DNA from: Sphingomonadaceae bacterium
Lineage (GTDB): Bacteria > Pseudomonadota > Alphaproteobacteria > Sphingomonadales > Sphingomonadaceae
Assembly (NCBI GenBank): GCA_025359445.1
Contig: JANYGB010000051.1
Location: 1 to 64,000, forward strand
Length of the DNA: 64,000 nucleotides
Direction of reading: 5' to 3'
The position numbers and the translations under genes were made by a program. The notes below the pieces were generated by a model, which saw nothing but the letters and a program-made list of their open reading frames with translations, had not been told where the DNA came from and did no database searches. Below, piece after piece: positions 17,541 through 27,148 of the stretch (the stretch's first letter is position 1; each line of letters starts with the position of its first letter).

Positions 17541-17574
17541 GGGGCCCCGGGTGCAAACCCGGGGCCCCTTTTTT
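17541..17574 (+). terminator. Rho-independent terminator after the TonB receptor
   Basis: GGGGCCCCGGGT (17541-17552) pairs perfectly with ACCCGGGGCCCC (17557-17568) around a GCAA loop and is followed by six T residues. It lies 27 bases after the receptor stop codon. Confidence 0.95.
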
Positions 17575-17620
17575 GTTGGGCGGTGCCAGAGAATCGTTGG
17601 GCGGTGCCGGAGAAAAGGAA

Positions 17621-17779
17621 AGGGTTCACGCAGAGGCGCAGAGAAGCAGGAGAGGCGCAGAGATGTGGGCGTCAGGCCGCAGGCTTCGATGTCATTCGAC
17701 GCTCCGTTATCCGCGACAATTGATTTATCAGAACGGCTGCGCCGCTCGCGCTACCCCTCTGCGCCTCTGCGTGAACCCT
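17621..17779. repeat. Element with 23-bp perfect terminal inverted repeats (family C)
   Basis: AGGGTTCACGCAGAGGCGCA... at 17621-17643 is the exact reverse complement of 17757-17779. The ~160-base element has no open frame of its own. It resembles a small non-autonomous element or dispersed palindrome in the 518-base gene-free gap 17515-18032. No flanking target duplication is evident. Confidence 0.75.
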
Positions 17780-17817
17780 TACGACGAACGATCCTGCAAC
17801 TGAGGTGGCGGCCATGT

Positions 17818-17880
17818 CCCACCAGCGATGCCTCGATCGCGGTCCAGATCGTTTGCGAGGTTATAGCTCGCCCCGACTTG
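17818..17880 (-). pseudogene. Duplicated 3' tail of a LuxR-type gene
   Basis: The segment shares CCCACCAGCGATGCCTC with the 3' end of the LuxR gene at 18037-18053 and stays similar for about 60 bases (GGCTCGC../AGCTCGC.. corresponding to the MGAS codons), with a one-base indel that shifts frame. It ends abruptly where a palindromic repeat begins. It is a fossil of a paralogous LuxR-family gene or a partial duplication. Confidence 0.5.
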
Positions 17881-18024
17881 GTTCCCTCACGGTTGGGGAC
17901 GGGCTCCCACTTGTCTCCCTCCCGTTGGGGAGGGGCCAGAGGTGGGAGTTCAAGGCCCGATACGTTGAGATTCGCTTTGGCGCGGACCCCTCATCCCAAC
18001 CCTTCCACACGGGGAAGGGCTTTT
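17881..18024. repeat. GC-rich palindromic repeat block (family E)
   Basis: Hairpin arms such as CTCCCTCCCGTTGGGGAGGG (17923-17942) and CCCAACCCTTCC..GGGGAAGGGCT (17995-18021) fill the space between the LuxR tail fossil and the intact LuxR gene. It is similar in style to the block at 5549-5698. No gene is seen. Confidence 0.55.
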
Positions 18025-18032
18025 AAGCAAGC

Positions 18033-18392
18033 TCAGCCCACCAGCGATGCCTCAATTGCCATGCGGATCGCTTCGGACGTGTGGCTCGCGCCCATCTTGT
18101 TGAGCATGTTGGCGCGGTGGATTTCGACTGTGCGCGGGCTGATCTCGAGCCGCTCGCCAATGCGGCGGTTGGACAGGCCATTGGCCACACCCGCCAGCAC
18201 CTCGCGCTCGCGCCGGGTGAGCCGCTGGACCCGGCTGCGAGCCATCGCCTCGCGCAGTTTGGCAGTGCCGATCCCAGCGCCGCTGATCTCGGCCAACGTG
18301 GCTTGCCGGGAAGGCTCGGTTTCGATGGGATGTTTACGTAGTTCGGCAACTCGATTCGGAATTTCTGCAATGATTTTCCTGCCTTGCGGCAA
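18033..18392 (-). CDS. LuxR/FixJ-type HTH regulator, receiver-less
   Basis: The 119-residue frame starts at TTG 18392, with GGAG nine bases upstream. Residues ~57-119 are a complete GerE/LuxR HTH: LTRREREVLAGVANGLSNRRIGERL, then SPRTVEIHRANMLNKMGA. The first ~55 residues resemble the linker of FixJ-type response regulators, but no receiver domain exists. The frame stays open back to the fliS stop codon, so it may be the C-terminal remnant of a longer regulator. It sits at the edge of decaying flagellar genes; a role in motility is possible but unproven. Confidence 0.6.
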   Translation of the reverse strand: MPQGRKIIAEIPNRVAELRKHPIETEPSRQATLAEISGAGIGTAKLREAMARSRVQRLTRREREVLAGVANGLSNRRIGERLEISPRTVEIHRANMLNKMGASHTSEAIRMAIEASLVG

Positions 18393-18428
18393 CTGCTTTT
18401 GCTCCGGATTGGAGGCAACAAGCCAAGT

Positions 18429-18803
18429 TCACCCAGCTTCGGCCAGCGCAGCCGCAACTTCCGCGAAATCGCTGCGCAGGGCGGCAATGGCAGCAGGGTC
18501 AAACGCCAGCACACTGCCAAGCAAAGTCCGGCGTGCGGCGGCATAATACCGGGTCAGCGACCCAGCAACGCCGTCGGCTCCATCGACCCCGAGTTGCAAC
18601 GCTGTGATCGCCGCCAAAGCGCTGGTCAGCCCGGCGCTGCGCCGCTGATTGTCACCGCTGCGGTGGCCGCCCAGCGCGGCCGTCAAGGCCCGGCCGAATT
18701 GCTCGAAGCAGACCAGCACCAATCCGGCGGGATCCGCACCGCTGACCCGGGCGTCGAATTCGACCCGGCGGTAGGCTTCATGGGGGGAGAGCGACGGGTG
18801 CAT
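18429..18803 (-). CDS. fliS: Flagellar export chaperone FliS-like
   Basis: A 124-residue protein from ATG 18803. The N-terminus HEAYRRVEFDARVSGADPAGLVLV matches FliS, which normally binds flagellin's C-terminus before export (typical length about 125). It appears full length with no internal stops. It follows the fliD remnant by 40 bases, in the fliD-fliS order usual for flagellar loci. Since the neighbouring fliD, flagellin and stator genes are broken, it is probably a stranded gene without a client. Confidence 0.75.
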   Translation of the reverse strand: MHPSLSPHEAYRRVEFDARVSGADPAGLVLVCFEQFGRALTAALGGHRSGDNQRRSAGLTSALAAITALQLGVDGADGVAGSLTRYYAAARRTLLGSVLAFDPAAIAALRSDFAEVAAALAEAG

Positions 18804-18843
18804 CGTATGGCTCCTAGTTCCTTGGAGAATTCCACGCGTCGAT

Positions 18844-19437
18844 CTAGTTCCTGAGGAACGACAGCGTCGCGCGCGATGCGCCCACCCGGGCGTCGGTTCC
18901 GGCAAAGCGGGTGGTCATTTGCGCGCGGAGCTTGTCCTGCGCAGGGGCAAAGTCGGTCTTTTCGGCGGCGAGCTTGGTCTTTTGCTCGCTCAGCCGTCGC
19001 AGTGATCCTGCCAGCGTGGCCGGATCGCTTGGCGAGCCGGCCACCCGGCCCAATTTGTCGAGCGTGGCGAAGACCCCGAAAATACCGTTGGTCAGCATCG
19101 CTGATACCCCGGCTGGTGCGGCCTTGGCGCTCGCGGCCAGGCGCGCCGTATCGAGCCGGAAGGTCCCATCGCGATTGATGGCCAGACCAAGGTCGGCGAG
19201 CGTGGCCGGTTGCCCGGGGCTCGCACCAGGCATGATCGTGCTCCCGACCAGGCTCGACAAAGCCCGGCGCAAGACGCGGGTTCCGGTATCACGCGAAAGC
19301 TCGCCGGTTTGCGGATCGACATCCTTGTTAAGCTCGGCAACCAGTTCGTTAAGTGCGCTGGTCAGATCGGTCATGAAGCCGGTGACCGCGCTGCCGGGAT
19401 CGCTGAACCGCATGGTGGTCGGCGCGCCGGCGTTATG
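18844..19437 (-). pseudogene. fliD: fliD remnant (C-terminal third of hook-associated protein 2)
   Basis: About 195 C-terminal residues resembling FliD are readable: FSDPGSAVTGFMTDLTSALN, LADLGLAINRDGTFRLDTAR and NGIFGVFATLDKLGR. Normal FliD has ~450 residues. Upstream of about 19437 the frame continues without a break into a piece of an unrelated sigma-54 activator, so the N-terminal half has been deleted and the two genes joined. The stop at 18844 is the native end. It cannot form a filament cap. Confidence 0.8.
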
Positions 19438-19786
19438 TGCTGCGGTGATCTCGTCCTTGCCGTCGGCCAGCACCAGCGCCCGGCGCAGAACGTTTCCCAG
19501 CTCGCGCACGTTACCTGGCCAACCGTGGATCCGCAGCAGGGCGAGCGCATTGTCTGCCAGCCACGGCAGCGGCTTGGTTGCGGGGGCTGTGGCGCAGTAC
19601 CATGGCAAAGACCAGCGGGGCAATGTCTTCGGGCCGTTCGCGCAGCGGACGCAGCGTCAGCGGGAACACGTTGAGCCGGTAGAACAGATCAGCGCGAAAC
19701 CGGCCCTCGGCGACTTCGGTGGGCAGGTCGCGGTTGGCGCAGGCGATGATCCGCACGTCGATCTTGATCGGCTGGGTTGAGCCGAT
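19438..19786 (-). pseudogene. Fragment of a sigma-54-dependent flagellar activator (FlbD/FleQ-like)
   Basis: The minus strand reads [41 protein letters not shown] and, after a frame change, [24 protein letters not shown]. This is the distal half of an AAA+ sigma-54 activator (sensor I, FYRL, arginine-finger/GNVREL region). Receiver, Walker A/B, GAFTGA and HTH are all absent. The frame change occurs in the G5 run at 19582-19586. The left end is fused to fliD and the right end abuts flagellin sequence, so two deletion junctions bound the fragment. Confidence 0.8.
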
Positions 19787-20157
19787 TGGCCGACACGGTC
19801 GATCTAACCATAGCCAATCTGACGACGCTGGCGGCCAAAGGCGGCGCGGCCGGTTCGTATGACGTATCATCCGCAACGGCTGCGAACACGCTGCTGGGTA
19901 CGCTCGATACCGAACTCAATTCGATCTCGAGCTCGCGCGCTGCTCTGGGTGCCGGGCAAAACCGTCTCGAATCGGTGGTCATTAACCTGACCAGCAACGC
20001 TACCAACCTCGCCGACGCACGCAGCCGGATCGAAGATGCTAACTATTCGGCTGAAACGACCGCCATGGCCAAGGCGCAAATCCTGAGCCAGGCATCGACC
20101 GCGATGATCGCGCAGGCCAACCAGAGCCAGCAGAACGTGCTGTCGCTGCTGCGTTAA
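19787..20157 (+). pseudogene. fliC: Flagellin gene 3' remnant
   Basis: About 120 residues of a flagellin C-terminal domain are readable: [37 protein letters not shown] and ILSQASTAMIAQANQSQQNV, ending in LSLLR. The N-terminal D0/D1 and central region are missing; the frame begins at the junction with the sigma-54 activator fragment on the other strand. A filament cannot be built from this. It is followed by a perfect terminator, which is presumably original to the gene. Confidence 0.85.
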
Positions 20158-20195
20158 GTTCGGCGTTCCCCCCGCCCGACCTTCGGGTCAGGCTT

Positions 20196-20232
20196 GGCCC
20201 GGCGATATCCCATATCGCCGGGCCTTTTTTTT
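20196..20232 (+). terminator. Rho-independent terminator of the flagellin remnant
   Basis: GGCCCGGCGATAT (20196-20208) pairs perfectly with ATATCGCCGGGCC (20212-20224) around CCC and is followed by eight T residues. It is 39 bases past the flagellin stop. Its survival shows the 3' end of the locus is intact. Confidence 0.95.
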
Positions 20233-20275
20233 GTGCTGACAGAGTGCCTCGACACAAACGCCCGCGCACGGCATC

Positions 20276-20989
20276 ATGGCCGCGCGGATCGGAGCGAGTG
20301 AACTGGCGAAGCTGCTTAAATCGTACCGTTTGGCTTTGGCCTGCGCATTAGCGGTTCCAGCTGCTGCTTTGGCAGACACGCCGCTGCCCGCGCAGGTGTC
20401 TACCGCCGCTAGCCTTGTGCCGAGCAACAGCGTTCACTGCGTATACGATCTGATGTCGACCGAGGACCGCGAAATGGCGCTGCTGCTGTTGGAGCGCGAG
20501 GTCGCCTCCGGAACAAGGCTCCATGCCGGGTCGCGAAATTTGCAGGTGATCGACCGGCTGGTCGACGAGGCCCGAGTTAAATGTGCGCAGCCTTTTGCGT
20601 GGTCGGGTGGCCGCTCTGACGCGGCGGTTGCTTACACGATGAACGAGTTGATGAGCGAAGGGGTTGCGCAAGCGCTCGAGGCAAAAGGCCACGGTACTGG
20701 CGAGATTGAGGAATATTATGGTCAGCACCGCGCCGAGTTGGCCGGACTGGCGCGGATCGAAGGTGCCAAGGCCACTGCTTTTCGCACCAACCTGTTCGAT
20801 CAGGGCTGGGCCAAGGATGAAACAGCGACGTTGGCGACCGCCGAGTTCTATCTGGAAGCGCTGCTTGCGCGGGATCGGCAGGCGCTGATTTTCGCTGCCG
20901 CCGCCGCCCATTCGCCTACCGTGGCCGCCAAATCTAAGCCGGGCCGTCCGCCATCTCGGGCAACGACAACAAGGCGCGGTAAGCCTTGA
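20276..20989 (+). CDS. Secreted hypothetical protein
   Basis: A 237-residue protein with a likely signal peptide (YRLALACALAVPAAALA, cleavage near residue 33). The mature part is helical, containing SNSVHCVYDLMSTEDREMALLLLE and two cysteines that could pair (VHCVYD, VKCAQPF). It ends in a basic Ser/Pro/Arg tail. I do not recognise a family. Its last 56 bases overlap the 3' end of the convergent ClpP-like gene, which is unusual. The codon pattern looks genuine because the signal peptide and the body are coherent. Confidence 0.6.
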   Translation: MAARIGASELAKLLKSYRLALACALAVPAAALADTPLPAQVSTAASLVPSNSVHCVYDLMSTEDREMALLLLEREVASGTRLHAGSRNLQVIDRLVDEARVKCAQPFAWSGGRSDAAVAYTMNELMSEGVAQALEAKGHGTGEIEEYYGQHRAELAGLARIEGAKATAFRTNLFDQGWAKDETATLATAEFYLEALLARDRQALIFAAAAAHSPTVAAKSKPGRPPSRATTTRRGKP

Positions 20990-22241
20990 TCCGCTTTTTG
21001 GCCGGAAGTTCGTCGATCGCCTCGAAGATCTTGAACCCGAGACGGCAGCTGGCCGAGGTCGATTTAAGATCGGTTGCCAGATAAGACCGGACCATCAAAG
21101 GCACCACATCGCGTTCGAAAGTTTTGCGCGCGTCGTCGATGCCAAGCGGTTTGACCCGATCTGCCGCACCGAACAGTTCGATCAGCAATTGGTCCTCGCG
21201 TGCTTCGAACTTGCTGTCCAATGGATCGATCAGCCCGCCACCGTCGTCGATTGCTTCCTTGCACATCGGGTAATCGCGCAAGCGCTGGTCGCGCGCAGAC
21301 CCGGCATAAAGCGCGAGCATGCGGTCGAGGATCGGATCGTTCGAAACCGAAAGCAATGGCCAGGCCGCGATCACGATTGCCGCCCGGCCCGAACTGATTG
21401 CCTCCCTCAGGCTGCTGCCGGTATTGGCCCGCCGCCACGCACCGTTCAGACCCTCGGCGAAAGCGGCCGGTAGCGCGGACTGGGCTGCCTGCCACATCGG
21501 CCGGCCCGCCAGCATCGCAGCAATTTCGGCGCGGCTATGACTGCCATCGGGGAGCGCAAGTTCGGATCGCTCGGCGCGGCGGGTGATAACGTTGGCGGCG
21601 GTCAGTTCGGCCGTGCCAGGCAGCCACATGTCCTCGTGCCCCCGGGCCAGCGCCTTGGTAATAAACGCAGGGTCGATCCCGGCCTGCTCGTAAGCCAGTC
21701 GCAATGTGTCGTTGCCATTGATCCCGAACACGGTGAGCGGCGAGAGGTGCCGGGTGCTCGCTGCCGCGATCGCCGAAGTTTCACCGGCAATATCGACCCC
21801 CACCGCTTGGTGGAAGCCCAGCTCGGCTTGCGGGCCAAGCGTCCGATACCGCCCGGACACGAATACCTGAGTGCAAGCCGATGCGCAGTAATTCTCGACA
21901 TAGGTATCAAGGTGGCGCTTGCGGACGAGCGCAGCGATCAGGCGGCCTTCGATGGTCAGGCCGCCGGGCGAAGCAAGGAACACCGTCCTGACCTTGGGCG
22001 CGCCTTGCAGCAGTGCATCGAAGCGCAGGAAGCTGTCGTCCATGATCGCGCCGATGATGTAAACAATGGTGCCGTCGGGCGAGAGGAAGATGCGCGGCGC
22101 GGCCTGCGGCGCGGCTGGCGGCGGCGGGAGTGATGCGGGCGGACCGTTGATCAATACCCGCGGCGCGGGTGCGGCCGCTACGCTCAGAACGGCCATGCAG
22201 ATCGAACCGATCCAGAGGATGAGTTGTGCTGTAACTTTCAT
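20934..22241 (-). CDS. Periplasmic ClpP/crotonase-fold protease-like protein
   Basis: A 435-residue protein with an N-terminal signal peptide (LILWIGSICMAVLSVAAAPA) and a Pro-rich linker. Residues ~50-200 resemble the ClpP-like superfamily of exported proteins: oxyanion SPGGLTIEGRL, then ENYCASACTQVFVSG, where the Ser of CASAC is the expected nucleophile, and LGFHQAVG with a His. The C-terminal half is helical and family-specific. Related proteins are often annotated as hypothetical ClpP-type peptidases of the periplasm. It overlaps the convergent gene at its 3' end. The substrate is unknown. Confidence 0.75.
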   Translation of the reverse strand: MKVTAQLILWIGSICMAVLSVAAAPAPRVLINGPPASLPPPPAAPQAAPRIFLSPDGTIVYIIGAIMDDSFLRFDALLQGAPKVRTVFLASPGGLTIEGRLIAALVRKRHLDTYVENYCASACTQVFVSGRYRTLGPQAELGFHQAVGVDIAGETSAIAAASTRHLSPLTVFGINGNDTLRLAYEQAGIDPAFITKALARGHEDMWLPGTAELTAANVITRRAERSELALPDGSHSRAEIAAMLAGRPMWQAAQSALPAAFAEGLNGAWRRANTGSSLREAISSGRAAIVIAAWPLLSVSNDPILDRMLALYAGSARDQRLRDYPMCKEAIDDGGGLIDPLDSKFEAREDQLLIELFGAADRVKPLGIDDARKTFERDVVPLMVRSYLATDLKSTSASCRLGFKIFEAIDELPAKKRIKAYRALLSLPEMADGPA

Positions 22242-22283
22242 TGCGCGATAAATGACCGAACCGGGGCGCGCTGCAAAGGGATT

Positions 22284-22967
22284 CTACCCGCTAAACCCCA
22301 GCCGCGCCGCAGCTGCGATCAGGTCAGTCCGGCGGTGCGGGGCCAAACGATTGGCGCGGGCCTGATAAACTTCGACCAGCGCGAATCCGGCCTTGGCCGG
22401 CTTGCCCGCATCGAACGGCGGCGCGGGATCGTATTCGAGCGCCAGCTGCACTGCGCGGGCATGATCCTCGCCCGCAATCCGCGCGATCAGTGCGAGCGCG
22501 AAATCGATCCCGGCAGTCACCCCGCCGCCGGTTACCCGGTTGCGGTCGAACACGTACCGCGCCTGCACCGGTTCGGCCCCGAACAGGCCAAGCAGATCGT
22601 GCCAAGCCCAGTGGGTGGTTGCCTTGTAACCTTGGAGCAGCCCGGCCGCGCCCAGCACCAAGGCCCCGGTGCACACGCTGGTGACCCATTCCGCCTCGGC
22701 ACCCACTTGCTTGACCCAATCGAGCGCCGGGGCATGATCGATTACGCCCGCCACCCCCATCCCGCCGGGCACGCACAGCACATCGGCGCGGGGCAGCTGG
22801 GCAAACGTGGCGGTTGGCACGATCGAGAACCCGGCATCGGTCGGCACCGGATCAAGGCTGTCCCAGACCAGATCGACTTTTGCGCCGGGCAAGCGGGACA
22901 GGAACTGGACGGGACCGGTCAGATCGAGCTGCGTGATTCCGGGGAACAGGAGGAAGGCCAATTGCAT
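22284..22967 (-). CDS. DJ-1/PfpI family protein (isonitrile-hydratase-like)
   Basis: A 227-residue cytoplasmic protein with a complete DJ-1/PfpI fold: [17 protein letters not shown] at the N-terminus, CVPGGMGV, and the nucleophile elbow [15 protein letters not shown] with its Cys, followed by THWAWHDLL. The pattern matches isonitrile hydratase InhA-like members better than glyoxalases. It is divergent from glpK with an 86-base spacer. The real substrate is not determined. Confidence 0.8.
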   Translation of the reverse strand: MQLAFLLFPGITQLDLTGPVQFLSRLPGAKVDLVWDSLDPVPTDAGFSIVPTATFAQLPRADVLCVPGGMGVAGVIDHAPALDWVKQVGAEAEWVTSVCTGALVLGAAGLLQGYKATTHWAWHDLLGLFGAEPVQARYVFDRNRVTGGGVTAGIDFALALIARIAGEDHARAVQLALEYDPAPPFDAGKPAKAGFALVEVYQARANRLAPHRRTDLIAAAARLGFSG

Positions 22968-23053
22968 TGCGCCAGCCTTGCAGCAAAAACCGCGCGGTTC
23001 AACCTTGCGGCGCAGCGATGCTTGGCATAGCCCGGCGCGCTAGGGAGGACAGC

Positions 23054-24535
<1,482 letters not shown>

Positions 24536-24540
24536 GCAAG

Positions 24541-25074
24541 ATGAGCAAATCTGCACCACCGACCAAGACTCACGCAGCCGTGATCGCGCGGCTGGATCCC
24601 TATTGGAAGATAGAAGCGGTCAACATTGTCGCGGTGCCGGGCACGGCGTTGTTTTTAACCATGGGCCAGATCGGCTGGGTGACGCTGGTGCCGATGCTGG
24701 CCGCCGCGCTGCTACTCGGGATCGGCGCAGCTTTTTGGCGCTTTAAGGTTCGGCAGCTGCGCCGGGTCCAGCCCGATCAAGGTAAAGTGCTGCACTGGAT
24801 CGCCTGGCTGCAATGGCCCAGCCTGTTTTTGACACTCCTAGGTTGCCTTGCGATGGCGCTAGGCTGGCTAGTGCCGGGGCAGGCGCGCGGTACGCCTGAC
24901 CGCGTGGCCGCAACGGTGCTGGCGGTGCTTGCAGCTCTTGAATACGTCAACTATTACCACCGCCAGCTGCAACACTTCGACAATCTGTCAGATTTTCGCC
25001 GGATGGTGGCGGGCAAAGGCTTTCGCCAGTCGTGGCTGGCCCGCGATTTGGCCGCGCTCCGCAAACGGTCCTGA
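24541..25074 (+). CDS. Small integral membrane protein
   Basis: A 178-residue protein starting five bases after the glpK stop, so probably co-transcribed. Four hydrophobic segments are visible (VNIVAVPGTALFLTM, VTLVPMLAAALLLGIGAAFW, WLQWPSLFLTLLGCLAMALGW, RVAATVLAVLAALEYVNYY). The family is not recognised. It ends directly next to the convergent stator remnant. Confidence 0.65.
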   Translation: MSKSAPPTKTHAAVIARLDPYWKIEAVNIVAVPGTALFLTMGQIGWVTLVPMLAAALLLGIGAAFWRFKVRQLRRVQPDQGKVLHWIAWLQWPSLFLTLLGCLAMALGWLVPGQARGTPDRVAATVLAVLAALEYVNYYHRQLQHFDNLSDFRRMVAGKGFRQSWLARDLAALRKRS

Positions 25075-25905
25075 TTAGAGCATCAGCAAAATCGAAATCC
25101 GCCTATTCCTGGGGTCGCTGGCATTGTACCGCACCAATGGTTCGCGGTCGGCGACGCCTTCGATCTTTCGGAACCGCCCCTCGCCGATGCTGTCGGCCAT
25201 CAAGGCCTGCCGGGTCGCCTCGGCGCGGCCGGCGGAGAGTGACCAGTTGTTCGCCCCCGCACCGCCGTTCCATGGTAGCGCGTCGGTGTGGCCGCGGATC
25301 GAAACGCCGCCCAGTTCGCCCGTCAGCAATTCTCCGATCGCATGGAGCAAGGCTGCCGCATCGGGGGTGAGCACAGTAGTACCAAGCTGGAACATCGAGA
25401 AATCCGCATCGTCGACCAGATCGATCCGGATCCCCTCAAGCGTGTCGATCATCCGCACCTGTTTGGCCAGGCGTTGCAGCTTGGGATTGGCTGAAAGCTT
25501 GGCTTGCAAACGCGCCTGCATCTGGCTGACCTGCTTGGCCCGTTGGCCGCCTTCCTTCGGTCCGCCGGCCGCGTCGCGCGGGATCGTCAGCGCCTTGCTG
25601 CCGGTCTGCCCGGCGCAGTTGGGGTAATTGTCGACCTCGGTGATCGACTTGGCGGTCAGCACGATCACGTCGATGTGATCCTGCTTGGTGTGGCGCGGGC
25701 CCTTCATAACCTTTTTGAATCCGCCAAAGAATGCCTTGATCCCGTGCATGTTATTGCCGGTAACCAGCGCGCCAAGCGCAGCGCCCATGATGATCAACAT
25801 CTCGTGCGGGATCGCCTCCATCACCGGGCCGAGCGCGCCGCCGGTAATGGCGAAGCCCCCGAACAACATGACGATCAGGATGACGATCCCCGCAATCGCG
25901 TACAT
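25075..25905 (-). pseudogene. motA'-'motB in-frame deletion fusion (stator remnant)
   Basis: The 276-residue frame starts as MotA (first membrane segment, HEMLIIMGAALGALVTGN, GFKKVMKGPRHTKQD) for about 80 residues. It then switches to the periplasmic part of MotB ([27 protein letters not shown], and the OmpA-like GHTDALPWNG). MotA's torque loop and last two membrane helices are absent, as is MotB's membrane helix with its essential proton-binding Asp. A deletion spanning 3' motA and 5' motB explains this without a frameshift. An automatic annotation would call it MotB or OmpA, but it cannot be a stator. The downstream end is native. Confidence 0.85.
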
Positions 25906-25947
25906 TTCTGAAAATTCCCCCGAAGTGATTATTTGAAGCGGCGCGGC

Positions 25948-26062
25948 TCAGCGCAGGAAGTCGAACAGGCTTAACTGCGACAGTTTGGCGAAGCTGGCCT
26001 GGCTCGCCTCGAGCACGGTCATCGTCTGCTGCAACCTCGCCGAAATTGCCGACACGTTGCAA
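25948..26062 (-). pseudogene. flgL: flgL stub (C-terminal end of hook-filament junction protein)
   Basis: The last ~37 codons read SAISARLQQTMTVLEASQAS then FAKLSQLSLFDFLR and stop, the diagnostic C-terminus of FlgL (HAP3). Everything upstream is gone; beyond about 26062 the sequence belongs to something else. It lies 42 bases before the motA'-'motB start, retaining the ancestral flgL-motA-motB order. Confidence 0.8.
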
Positions 26063-26149
26063 GCCTCAGTCCCCCGGGTGCACCAGCTCAAGGCGCAGGC
26101 ATTGGCGCAACTGCGCGAGGCGCTCGAGGGAGTGGCGGAGATCGTTTGA
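26056..26149 (+). other. Orphan coding scrap on the plus strand
   Basis: In the plus direction the segment reads QASVPRVHQLKAQALAQLRE ALEGVAEIV and then TGA at 26147-26149, with a strongly amphipathic helical composition and no start. It looks like the 3' end of a deleted gene facing the flgL stub. The family is not identified; chance cannot be excluded. Confidence 0.3.
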
Positions 26150-26174
26150 GCGCATAAAGCAATCAACCCTACAT

Positions 26175-26307
26175 CCGTTCGTACTGAGGAGGGACTGAGC
26201 CCGAAGCGCAGCGCAGGGTCGAAGGCCCGTCTCGAAGCACCACGCGCAGCGCATGGTCCTTCGAGACGCGTCTTCGCTTCGCTCTGCCGCTCCTCAGGAC
26301 GAACGGG
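26175..26307. repeat. Intergenic palindromic repeat A, copy 2
   Basis: CCGTTCGTACTGAGGAGGGA at the left is inverted relative to CTCCTCAGGACGAACGGG at the right, with internal GTCTCGAAGCACC and TCCTTCGAGACG arms. It is the second copy of the element at 10314-10438. With the coding scrap it fills the gap between the flgL stub and the SDR gene. Confidence 0.85.
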
Positions 26308-26392
26308 GTTGAGGGTATGGGGATTCCTGCTTACGCTTCCCGCTTGCCCTTCTTAAGCGCCCGGTTAAACGGAGCGTGAAGGGAGCGCTCCT

Positions 26393-27148
26393 ATGGAACT
26401 CACACTTGCAAGCCGTACCGCCCTGATCACCGGGGCATCGTCGGGATTTGGCGAACATTTCGCACGGCTGTTCGTCGCTCATGGCGCCAATGTCGTGATC
26501 GGCGCACGGCGTGCTGACCGGCTCGCGGCTTTGGCCGAGGAGTTGGGCGATGCGGCGCTGGCAGTCTCAATGGACGTCACTGACGAGGCTTCGGTGATCG
26601 CCGCTTACGATGCCGCCGAAGCGCGGTTCGGCACGGTCGATACGGTGATTGCCAATGCCGGGATCGCTAAGGCGGGGCGCTCGACCGACCTTTCACTAAG
26701 CGACATTGCGGCGGTGGTCGAAACTAATTTCACTGGGCTTTACCTGACCGCACGCGAAGGCGCGCGGCGGATGATCGCGGCTAATTTCCGTGCGAGCGAG
26801 CGCGGACGGATCGTGCTGATCGGCTCGATCACCGCCGAAATGACCGGCAATGGCGAGACCGCCTACGCCGCGATTAAGGCCGGGGTGGCGCACCTTGGCC
26901 GCCAGTTCGCGCGCGAATGGGTTCGGCAGGGGATCAACGTCAACACCATCCAGCCGGGTTATGTCGATACCGAAATCCAGGGCGACTGGTTTGAAACGGC
27001 AGGCGGGCAGGCGCATCTGAATTCGTTCCACCGGCGGCGGCTGACCCCGATAACTGCGCTCGATGCGCCGGTGCTGCTGCTCACGTCGGAGGCCTCGCGG
27101 CATATCACCGGGGTGACGCTGACTGTCGATGACGGGCAAGTGCTGTGA
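26393..27148 (+). CDS. Short-chain dehydrogenase/reductase
   Basis: A 251-residue classical SDR. It has a Rossmann cofactor motif TGASSGFGEHFA, an Arg in IGARRADRL that favours NADP(H), an NAG motif in VIANAGIAKAG, the catalytic Ser in LIGSITAEM and YAAIK for the Tyr/Lys pair, and a PGYVDTEI region. The next gene starts within its stop codon (GTGCTGTGA), so it is translationally coupled to a thiolase-like gene. The pairing suggests fatty-acid or acyl-CoA metabolism. Confidence 0.88.
   Translation: MELTLASRTALITGASSGFGEHFARLFVAHGANVVIGARRADRLAALAEELGDAALAVSMDVTDEASVIAAYDAAEARFGTVDTVIANAGIAKAGRSTDLSLSDIAAVVETNFTGLYLTAREGARRMIAANFRASERGRIVLIGSITAEMTGNGETAYAAIKAGVAHLGRQFAREWVRQGINVNTIQPGYVDTEIQGDWFETAGGQAHLNSFHRRRLTPITALDAPVLLLTSEASRHITGVTLTVDDGQVL

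Noticed and set aside
17530..18546. A 338-codon plus-strand gene across the repeats
   Set aside because: It runs through a terminator, inverted repeats and the LuxR gene in antisense; there is no family and no ribosome-binding site.
25075..25905. Functional MotB/OmpA-family protein
   Set aside because: The N-terminal 80 residues are MotA and the MotB membrane helix with its key Asp is missing, so a deletion fusion explains it better.
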